Below are positions 13,844 to 20,000 of a stretch of DNA of 20,000 nt, in pieces (the stretch's first letter is position 1; each line of letters opens with the position of its first letter). A program made the translations under genes and the position numbers. The DNA comes from Aestuariibius sp. HNIBRBA575 (GTDB taxonomy: Bacteria; Pseudomonadota; Alphaproteobacteria; Rhodobacterales; Rhodobacteraceae): contig NZ_CP162414.1 in the NCBI RefSeq assembly GCF_040932005.1, forward strand, positions 1 through 20,000, in the 5' to 3' direction. Below the pieces are notes generated by a model, which worked only from the letters and a program-made list of their open reading frames with translations, had not been told where the DNA came from and did no database searches.

Positions 13844-15349
13844 TTACCCACGTCCGGCGACAATCCGGTCGAGGATCAAGGCGCAGAACAGAATAGCCAA
13901 ACCTGCCAACAGCCCCTGACCCGCTGCCGCAAATTGAAGCGCTTCTAGCACGTCTTCGCCCAGCCCCTGTGCGCCGATCAGCGACGCAACAACAACCATG
14001 GCAAGCGACAGAAGGATGGTTTGATTAACGCCAGCCATGATGGTTTTCGCCGCCAAAGGCAGCTCAACCCGCCAAAGCAGATAACGTGGTCCGGCGCCAA
14101 ATGCCAAAGCGGCTTCTCTGACTGTTTCAGGCACCTGTTGCAGGCCCAGAACCGTAAAGCGAATAACTGGGGGCGACCCGAAAATCATCGTTGCCACCAC
14201 GCCTGCGGGCTTTCCTGATCCGATGAACGCAACCACGGGGATCAGATAAACGAAGCTGGGCATAGATTGCATAAAGTCGAGGATCGGTCGCACGATTGCA
14301 TAGATTTTGGGTCTGCGGGCGCAGAAGACACCAAATGGAATGCCAAGTGTGATCGATATCAATGCAGCCGCACCAAGCAGTGCGACGGTTGTCATCGCCT
14401 TTTCCCAGAAATCCAGCAATCCCAAATAGGCCAAGGCCACTGCGGTAAAGATAGCCACACGCGGCCCCGCAGAAAGGAATGCAAGCATCAGGATCACAAA
14501 GGCGACCACAGGCCAAGGCGTGTCGACAAGCACCACTTCGATAGCATCCAAAAGGTTGCGCATACCTGCGGTGATCGTATCAAAAACACCACGCCCAGCA
14601 CGACGAAGCCAATCGAACCCATCCTGAATCCAGTCACCGACTGCCAGTCGCCAATTGCCATCGGTTGGAAATTCAGCCAGCACGGCAAAGGCCGTTGGTT
14701 GCGCGAATTGGATCGTTGATAAAACCGCACAGGCAACAAACATGATCGCTGCCAGCGCCGCGCGCGGCATGGACCATCCTTGGGCAACGGATTTGTCAGA
14801 TCTCCAACGCGCAAACTGCTTTTCCAAAGTCCAGTTTGATAGGGCGGCAACGCCAAATTTGATGAGCATCAGCGCCAGAAACCCACCGCCGATGAACCAC
14901 AATCCAGTGGCGTCTGCTGCGGTGGCTGCGGCTTGGGCATCCACCAAGGCACCCTCTAGGGATTCCGCGGCCCGCCTGAGTGAGTCAACGGTCGAACTGT
15001 TGCCCGCGGTTTCAGCGGCTTCGATCTGTTGATATCGCAGATCTAGTGTGGATTGGATGCTGCTGGCGCGTTCCCGTTCAGCAGAACCGAGGTCACCAAA
15101 GAACCCCATGCCAATCTGGATATAGGCCGCCGTTTCAAGGATCAGAACACTGAGGAACCAATTCCACAAACCGCGGGCGCCAAACCAAATCGGTCCCAGG
15201 ATCGCAGCGGCCCAGTTAAGTGTAAATTTATACCCCGGCGCCCGCAGCATAGTGTCAAAAACATTGCGGTAGTACGGGGCGCTTTGACCGACAAATTCAT
15301 CGATCAACGGCTCTAGTCGGGTGATATCGTTGGCTTGATGCTCGCTCAT
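13844..15349 (-). CDS. TMAO/betaine-type ABC transporter permease with long N-terminal extension
   Basis: A 501-residue membrane protein and last gene of the tdm operon, probably the TmoV equivalent. Residues about 300-495 are the ProW/OpuAB-type permease domain: the SMPSFVYLIPVVAFIGSGKPAGV region (362-384) and the EAA loop REAALAFGAGPRYLLWRVELPLAAKTI (411-437) that contacts the ATPase. The first 300 residues are unusual: YYRNVF...GPIWFGARGLWNWF with two helices (about 44-84), a charged, probably coiled-coil stretch (86-145), and further helices at about 148-172, 195-215 and 278-294. The N-terminal part resembles DUF2628-type membrane segments, which is a tentative call. The ATG lies 4 bases after the ATPase stop codon. 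Confidence 0.85.
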   Translation of the reverse strand: MSEHQANDITRLEPLIDEFVGQSAPYYRNVFDTMLRAPGYKFTLNWAAAILGPIWFGARGLWNWFLSVLILETAAYIQIGMGFFGDLGSAERERASSIQSTLDLRYQQIEAAETAGNSSTVDSLRRAAESLEGALVDAQAAATAADATGLWFIGGGFLALMLIKFGVAALSNWTLEKQFARWRSDKSVAQGWSMPRAALAAIMFVACAVLSTIQFAQPTAFAVLAEFPTDGNWRLAVGDWIQDGFDWLRRAGRGVFDTITAGMRNLLDAIEVVLVDTPWPVVAFVILMLAFLSAGPRVAIFTAVALAYLGLLDFWEKAMTTVALLGAAALISITLGIPFGVFCARRPKIYAIVRPILDFMQSMPSFVYLIPVVAFIGSGKPAGVVATMIFGSPPVIRFTVLGLQQVPETVREAALAFGAGPRYLLWRVELPLAAKTIMAGVNQTILLSLAMVVVASLIGAQGLGEDVLEALQFAAAGQGLLAGLAILFCALILDRIVAGRG

Positions 15350-15353
15350 GTCA

Positions 15354-16403
15354 TTACCCCTGATTGTCTTTGATGGCCCGGATCAAACCGGACCGGTTGA
15401 TGACGCCCACGGTTTTGTTGTCGGCAACCACCTTTACGATGCCGGACCCGTCCACACACAGGTCCATTAGTGTGCTCAGATCCATGTCTGGCGCGGCTTC
15501 TTTGGCGTCTTTTGGCACATCGCCATGTTCGGATTTGAAACGATCGACGGGCGTCATGACCGAATGGGCGAACACCATGTTCAGCTTCGAAATGCCAGCA
15601 ACAAAGTCGCTGACGTAATCATCGGCAGGGTTCAGGATAATGTCCTCGGGTGTGCCGATTTGAACGATGCGGCCGTCTTTCATGATGGCGATGCGATTGC
15701 CGATCCGGATTGCTTCATCAAGATCGTGGGTGATGAACATCGTGGTTTTTTTCAGCTCTTTGGACAGAGCCATAAACTGATCCTGCAATTGTTTTCGGAT
15801 CAGCGGATCAAGTGCTGAGAAAGGTTCGTCCATCAGCAGAATCTGTGGATCAGAGGCGATCGCTCGCGCCAGCCCAACGCGTTGCTGCATCCCGCCAGAC
15901 AATTCATGGGCGTATTTATCTTCCCATCCGGTCAATTCCACCAGATCCAGAACGCGATCGGCCTCGGCCCAGCGACGTGCCTTGCCTGCGCCGCGAATTT
16001 CGAGCGGCATCGCGACATTGTCACGCACCGTGCGGTGGGGCATCAGCCCAAAATTCTGAAACACCATCGCGACTTGGTGATTTCGCAGATGGCGCAGTTT
16101 TTCAGCGTTCAGCCCCATCACGTCTTCTCCGGCGATCCGGATTTCGCCAGCGGTTGGTTCCAGCAAACGGTTCACATGCCGAACGAGGGTCGATTTGCCA
16201 GAACCCGATAGGCCCATGATGCAAAACAGCTCACCTTCTTCGATCTGAAATGTAGCATCCGCGACGCCCACAACACATCCGTATTTTGACAAGACTTCGG
16301 CTTTGCCCAAGCCTTCGGCGTGAATGGCGGCCAATGCCTCATCGGCGCGATCACCGAAAACCTTCCACACGCCGCGCGCGTCGATTGCTATGTCCTTGGA
16401 CAT
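15354..16403 (-). CDS. TMAO/betaine-type ABC transporter ATP-binding protein
   Basis: A 349-residue ATPase of the ProV/OpuAA type, the probable TmoW equivalent, powering uptake through the permease encoded next. Walker A is GLSGSGKST (64-72), the signature LSGGMQQR (168-175), Walker B ILLMDEP (188-194) and the switch His is in ITHD (224-227). The extended N-terminus with VWKVFGDR and the [12 protein letters not shown] insert is typical of quaternary-amine importers. The last 90 residues (SVMTPVDRF ... [13 protein letters not shown]) look like a CBS-type regulatory module, possibly a single, reduced one. I chose ATG 16403 with GGGA 4 bases upstream; a longer frame to 16448 adds residues lying in the intergenic hairpin region. 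Confidence 0.92.
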   Translation of the reverse strand: MSKDIAIDARGVWKVFGDRADEALAAIHAEGLGKAEVLSKYGCVVGVADATFQIEEGELFCIMGLSGSGKSTLVRHVNRLLEPTAGEIRIAGEDVMGLNAEKLRHLRNHQVAMVFQNFGLMPHRTVRDNVAMPLEIRGAGKARRWAEADRVLDLVELTGWEDKYAHELSGGMQQRVGLARAIASDPQILLMDEPFSALDPLIRKQLQDQFMALSKELKKTTMFITHDLDEAIRIGNRIAIMKDGRIVQIGTPEDIILNPADDYVSDFVAGISKLNMVFAHSVMTPVDRFKSEHGDVPKDAKEAAPDMDLSTLMDLCVDGSGIVKVVADNKTVGVINRSGLIRAIKDNQG

Positions 16404-16434
16404 GTTTCCCACCCCTATCTGTGTATTCAAATAA

Positions 16435-16462
16435 TCCCCGGCAAACAAACGTCTGCCGGGGA
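16435..16462 (-). other. Stem-loop between binding-protein and ATPase genes
   Basis: On the minus strand TCCCCGGCA and TGCCGGGGA form a perfect 9-pair stem around a 10-base loop, followed by an A/T-rich stretch but no solid T-run. It sits between the stop of the binding-protein gene (16484) and the start of the ATPase gene (16403). Such hairpins often raise the level of the binding-protein message over the membrane parts by blocking 3' decay or ending some transcripts. Confidence 0.7.
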
Positions 16463-16483
16463 GAGTTCACTCAACGAGAGAGA

Positions 16484-17440
16484 TCAGTTGAGGCCAAGCC
16501 AGCCGTCAATCATTTCGCCATTTTCGGCAATCCATGCGGCAACGGCCACGTCGATTTCGACACCTTGCTCAACCACTTCGAAAGTCAGAGCAGAAAGTTC
16601 GCCGGCATCCATATCAATGGCGGACAAAAATGATGCCGCTGCTTCGTTGCGGTCAAACAAGGAATTGGAAAACGCGACACGAACGGTTTTGACCTGATCG
16701 CCCGTCATGATCGAGCTTTCTTCGTACCAATTTGCAGATTGATCCGCTGGAACCATGTTATACAGATCGGCGTTATATTCAGGCTCTTCGATCATGGTTA
16801 CGTCATACAATGCGTGAACATAATGCGGACGATAGCAGTAAAAAACAGCGCCTTCGCGGTTTTCAATCAGGTCGCGCAGGCGGCTGTAGAATACGGTTTC
16901 ATCTTCGGTTGTTGCGGTCAGGAATGTTTCAATTCCGTAATCGCGAACCTTAACAGAATGCACATTGGTTGAGGCCCAACCGGACGCGCCAACCCAGACT
17001 TCGCCTTTGCCGTCGCCGTCTGTGTCAAACAGTTCCTGCGCTTCTGGGGTCGCAAGGTCAAAGACGGTGCGAATGTTGTGATCTTCGGCCATATAGGTTG
17101 GCACGCAGAAACCGGAACGCCCCTCGTAGGAGCCTTCGGATAGGGTGACGTTTTCGCCGTATTGGTCAACAAAGCTTTGTTGGTTGGGCAGCCAGACGTC
17201 TGGATGCACGTCAATGTCACCGCGACCACCGTCCATAGAGGCGAAAATGACCGCATTGGCACCCGGGGCATAGCCCACTTCGCCACCTAGACGTGTTTCG
17301 ATCACTTGGCCGATCAGATTGGCCATAATCCGTGCGCCCGGCCAGGATGGTTCGCCGATCATCACGGTTTCCTGCGCAGAGACGGCACCGGCCGTCATCG
17401 CAACGCTGAGCGCCATGGCGCTAAATGATAACTTTTTCAT
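16484..17440 (-). CDS. TMAO/betaine-type substrate-binding protein
   Basis: A 318-residue periplasmic binding protein, probable TmoX equivalent, with a signal peptide (residues 1-22, cut likely after SA before QE). It belongs to the OpuAC/ProX-type binding proteins for quaternary and tertiary amines. GEPSWPGARI, HPDVWLPNQQ, GASGWASTN and FYCYRPHYVHAL match positions that carry the aromatic cage residues in TmoX of Ruegeria as I remember that sequence; several Trp and Tyr are in place. Choline or betaine cannot be excluded from sequence alone, but placement 30 bases after tdm favours TMAO. An AGGAGG ribosome site precedes the ATG. Confidence 0.87.
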   Translation of the reverse strand: MKKLSFSAMALSVAMTAGAVSAQETVMIGEPSWPGARIMANLIGQVIETRLGGEVGYAPGANAVIFASMDGGRGDIDVHPDVWLPNQQSFVDQYGENVTLSEGSYEGRSGFCVPTYMAEDHNIRTVFDLATPEAQELFDTDGDGKGEVWVGASGWASTNVHSVKVRDYGIETFLTATTEDETVFYSRLRDLIENREGAVFYCYRPHYVHALYDVTMIEEPEYNADLYNMVPADQSANWYEESSIMTGDQVKTVRVAFSNSLFDRNEAAASFLSAIDMDAGELSALTFEVVEQGVEIDVAVAAWIAENGEMIDGWLGLN

Positions 17441-17470
17441 TTTGTCTTCCTCCTATTGGAATGTGTTTTT

Positions 17471-19807
17471 TCAAGCCCGTGCTCTTGAGCGGCTCGGGTC
17501 AATGAACGGAATGTCGGTCACAGTGGCTGTCAGACGTTTCATATGGCCGTCCATCATGCCAACTTCTAATTGAGTACCGATTGTTGCGTGTTGAACAGAC
17601 AAACGCGCCATCGCGATGGCACATTGGAGACTGGGGGAACGTGTGGCTGATGTAATGACGCCAACCGGGCGTTCCCCTGCATAAACATGTGCCCCATGAT
17701 GCGGAACATCATCCTGATCGAATTTCAATCCTTTGAGAACGCGGCGCGGGGCCAATGCGTTATGTTTCAGTGCCTCCATGCCGACAAAGTCTGTCTTTTT
17801 GAAATCAACGGCGAAGCCAAGCCCGGCTTCCAATGCGTCTACGCCGGGCGCAAATTCTGCGTTTGCAGCCGCTAGTCCGGCTTCAATTCGGATGGTTTCC
17901 AACGCGGCTCCACCCATAGGTGCGATGCCAAATTCCTGACCTGCCTCCATTAGCAGATCCCACAATTTGGGCGCGTCACTGACGGTGCAAAACAGTTCAT
18001 ACCCCAACTCACCAGTATAGCCCGATCGGGCTAGCATAAACGGCAAACCTTCGCGGTCTGCAATACGGCCCGTTGTGACGCCAAACCATTTCAATTCGTC
18101 CAATGACGGAACGTGAGGCTGCGTAAACACCAATTTTCGAAGGATATCGCGGGATTTCGGACCCTGCAATGCAACACTGGGCAAAACATCACCCTGTGCA
18201 TTGATCCGCACCTGATACCCGAGCTGATCGGCCAGTTGCTTTAGATGGCGTGCGCTTTCTTCGGTCCCGCAACACCACCGGAATAGCTGAGGCGCCAAAC
18301 GGAACAGGGTGCCGTCATCGATCACCTCGCCCTGCGTATCACATAGCAGCGCATAGGTGCCCCGCCAGACGGCAAGCTTGCAAACGTCCCGTGTCATTGC
18401 GTGTTGCAGCAAACGTTCTGCATCCGGGCCGATGATGTCATATTTGCGCAATGCGCTCATATCTTGAAGTGTCGCAGCTTCGCGACATGCCCAGTATTCT
18501 GCGACGGGCCCTTGCGTAGAATAAGAATTGGGCATCCATAGGTTCCTTGCGGGCATGAAATCTCGGGTCAGTTTGCTGGTCGCTGGGTGGAACGCGGATT
18601 CCTGGCTTAGTGTCACCGGGGCGGTCTCCTTTTCCCGGTAGGCCACCGCGCGCCGGATTGGCGTGTCGGGGCGATAAATCCGGACGTGAATATCTGTGGG
18701 GTTCCAGCCGTTGATGGGATCAATGTCATCTGGGCAGGCTGTGCTAACGCAGACCAGCGGTTCCATCGCCTTTAGGGCGACATAATCGCCCGGCCGCGAC
18801 CAGCTTTCTTCGGTTAAAACATGGTGCGTGCTGGCACCTGCACCGGAATCGACCCATGTGTTCCAAAAGAAATTAATCGCTGGCCATGCGTTGCGCTGCG
18901 CAACTCCATAAGAGGACATGTTGGCTGAAATGTTGTCCGAACAATTCACGTGGCCGGGAAACCCGCGATCTTCGTAGCCTTGTGCTGTGCAGGCCAGCCC
19001 AAAGGTATCGTGACGCCCGCAAGTATCCTGAACCAGGTTCAGCATGGGACGCATCTGGGCATCGTAGAATTTGTCAAACAACCCCGGCCCCGGAAAGGCG
19101 CGCCGTACCTTGGTGCGGGTGGCGGTGTTGTCGATCATTTCGACGCGACCCTTTTCTAATCCATCACTGCGAAAGGCCATAAAGTCCGAACATTGCTGGC
19201 CATAGATGTCGATGATTTGCACCACCTCGCCCGGCAACAATTCATAAGCCTGAGACGTCCCGCGTGAGATGGTAAATTCGTCCCGCACATCGCCTAACGG
19301 CGTTGGCAGGAGTGGCCCGTCGGTCGCCGCATGAGAGATGGAAACCGACACAGCGTTTGGGGTTTGCCCGGATGTCAGGCTTTCTGCATCCAAAGAAGAC
19401 ATGACCCAAATGGTGCAGGCTTCTTGTGCTTTTAGGATACACAAACCTTCCTCGCCGATTAGGCGTGCGCACTCAATTGACCCGTTGGTGGGCAATCCAT
19501 GCGCGGACATCCAGCCAACCATTTCTGCATGGTCAAACTGCGCCAGCGCCACATTCGTGTCATTGCGCAATCCAATCGCCGCCATGTGGCATTGTTTGCG
19601 ATGGTCAAATGCGCAGATGGTCAGGCTTTGGGAATCTTGCATGTCCTGAAACGAGATTAAGTCGCCCTTTGACAACTCGAATCGCAAGGCCTGACGTGCA
19701 TGTAAACGGGCCGCTTGGCCGATGCGCGGGGCAGACATGCCGGGGAAACTACGGCCAATTTGGCCGAGCCTCGCATTGTCAATTGCATGGATGGGGATCC
19801 CGCTCAT
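17471..19807 (-). CDS. tdm: Trimethylamine N-oxide demethylase (DUF1989 + GcvT domains)
   Basis: This 778-residue protein has the two-part build of Tdm, which turns TMAO into dimethylamine and formaldehyde using a metal centre in the DUF1989 part and a folate-binding GcvT part. Residues about 175-385 are the DUF1989 domain: ELLPGEVVQIIDIYGQQCSDF, DTCGRHDTFG (Cys263), HVNCSDN (Cys289) and STACPDDI (Cys358), cysteines suitable for zinc. Residues about 428-775 are the GcvT-type domain with TQGPVAEYWACREAATLQDMS, GPKSRD and GYTGELGYELF. Residues 1-165 look like a degenerate second copy of the DUF1989 barrel. Tdm is first in an operon with its likely transporter and is divergent from a LacI-type regulator. 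A dimethylglycine- or sarcosine-type demethylase is the main alternative. Confidence 0.83.
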   Translation of the reverse strand: MSGIPIHAIDNARLGQIGRSFPGMSAPRIGQAARLHARQALRFELSKGDLISFQDMQDSQSLTICAFDHRKQCHMAAIGLRNDTNVALAQFDHAEMVGWMSAHGLPTNGSIECARLIGEEGLCILKAQEACTIWVMSSLDAESLTSGQTPNAVSVSISHAATDGPLLPTPLGDVRDEFTISRGTSQAYELLPGEVVQIIDIYGQQCSDFMAFRSDGLEKGRVEMIDNTATRTKVRRAFPGPGLFDKFYDAQMRPMLNLVQDTCGRHDTFGLACTAQGYEDRGFPGHVNCSDNISANMSSYGVAQRNAWPAINFFWNTWVDSGAGASTHHVLTEESWSRPGDYVALKAMEPLVCVSTACPDDIDPINGWNPTDIHVRIYRPDTPIRRAVAYREKETAPVTLSQESAFHPATSKLTRDFMPARNLWMPNSYSTQGPVAEYWACREAATLQDMSALRKYDIIGPDAERLLQHAMTRDVCKLAVWRGTYALLCDTQGEVIDDGTLFRLAPQLFRWCCGTEESARHLKQLADQLGYQVRINAQGDVLPSVALQGPKSRDILRKLVFTQPHVPSLDELKWFGVTTGRIADREGLPFMLARSGYTGELGYELFCTVSDAPKLWDLLMEAGQEFGIAPMGGAALETIRIEAGLAAANAEFAPGVDALEAGLGFAVDFKKTDFVGMEALKHNALAPRRVLKGLKFDQDDVPHHGAHVYAGERPVGVITSATRSPSLQCAIAMARLSVQHATIGTQLEVGMMDGHMKRLTATVTDIPFIDPSRSRARA

Positions 19808-19822
19808 GTTGAAAACTGCCTT

Positions 19823-19838
19823 TTGAAACCGGTTACAA
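19823..19838. promoter_or_regulatory. LacI-type operator on the tdm promoter
   Basis: TTGAAACCGGTTACAA is a 16-base palindrome with one mismatched pair (7 of 8) and a central CG, the usual form of LacI/GalR-family operators. It overlaps the expected start point of the tdm promoter and lies 70 bases from the start of a LacI-family gene. Confidence 0.7.
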
Positions 19839-19839
19839 T

Positions 19840-19868
19840 TTGCTAAAACGACTTTTCACACGAGTCAA
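19840..19868 (-). promoter_or_regulatory. Promoter of the tdm operon
   Basis: On the minus strand TTGACT (19868-19863) and TAGCAA (19845-19840) are spaced by 17 bases. Transcription would start near 19833, inside the LacI-type palindrome, about 26 bases before the tdm ATG. The -35 is good and the -10 is moderate. Confidence 0.5.
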
Positions 19869-19907
19869 GAGATTGATCCACACCCATCAACCTGCGAGAC
19901 ATAGATC

Positions 19908-20000
19908 ATGAGCAGACCTGAAACTCAGAAGCGAGCAAACCTGCGCGATGTCGCACGTCATGCCCAAGTTTCGGTGGCGACCGTTTCGCGTGTTTTGAAT
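19908..20000 (+). CDS. LacI-family transcriptional regulator, N-terminal part
   Basis: Only the first 31 residues are in the window. They contain NLRDVARHAQVSVATVSRVL, the standard LacI/GalR helix-turn-helix: an AT-hook-free start, the DVA helix, and the VSVATVSRVLN recognition helix. The ligand-binding domain is beyond the edge. The gene diverges from tdm across a 100-base gap containing a LacI-type palindrome, so it is the best candidate to control TMAO use and perhaps itself. The ribosome site is weak (GCGAGAC, about 10 bases before the ATG). Confidence 0.9.
   Translation, partial: MSRPETQKRANLRDVARHAQVSVATVSRVLN

Noticed and set aside
19871..19892. FNR/FnrL box at TTGAT...ATCAA between tdm and lacI
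   Set aside because: The spacer is 8 bases instead of the required 4. The 7-base arms (one mismatch) could still be another operator, but I have no support for that.

Overview
The window is typical chromosomal DNA of a marine alphaproteobacterium, most likely a Rhodobacterales/Roseobacter-group member. The evidence is the RegB-SenC-RegA arrangement, a RegA that reads almost like the Rhodobacter protein, the alphaproteobacterial hemD/Mic60/hemY order, and a trimethylamine N-oxide (TMAO) uptake and demethylation operon of the roseobacter type. Coding density is high. I see no insertion sequence, prophage or CRISPR array.

Layout. 1-1782: redox regulon, with regB (minus, cut by the window edge) divergent from senC and regA. 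1784-3672: three minus-strand genes, a GNAT acetyltransferase overlapping an HD-domain hydrolase, then a class I methyltransferase. 3868-5990: ahcY (SAH hydrolase) followed closely by an extensin-family periplasmic protein; the ahcY terminator lies inside the first codons of that protein. 6162-6503: a DUF2853 protein. 6550-6715: no protein gene, but short direct repeats and a plus-strand hairpin terminator, so possibly a small RNA. 6730-9907 (minus): tsaD, gpsA, a YciI protein and an EVE-domain protein form a tightly overlapping run, followed by a DUF1761 membrane protein. 9981-13528 (plus): uroporphyrinogen-III synthase read in frame into a Mic60/mitofilin-like membrane protein, then HemY. 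13607-13682: a tRNA-Thr(CGT) with imperfect stems between two terminators. 13844-19807 (minus): an operon read as tdm, substrate-binding protein, ATPase, permease. 19908-20000: the start of a divergent LacI-family regulator, with a LacI-type palindrome placed on the tdm promoter.

How the genes fit together. The TMAO operon would import TMAO by a three-part ABC transporter and demethylate it with Tdm to dimethylamine and formaldehyde; the LacI regulator probably controls it. AhcY removes the SAH left by methyltransferases and is divergent from one. HemD, the Mic60-like domain and HemY form a haem/envelope cluster also known from relatives, but here the first two are one reading frame. RegB/SenC/RegA sense redox state.

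Most of the window is ordinary core genome. The best leads are the HemD-Mic60 fusion with a retained internal start, the LacI operator on the tdm promoter, the terminator inside coding sequence, and the possible small RNA at 6550-6715. I do not see a clearly new multi-gene system.
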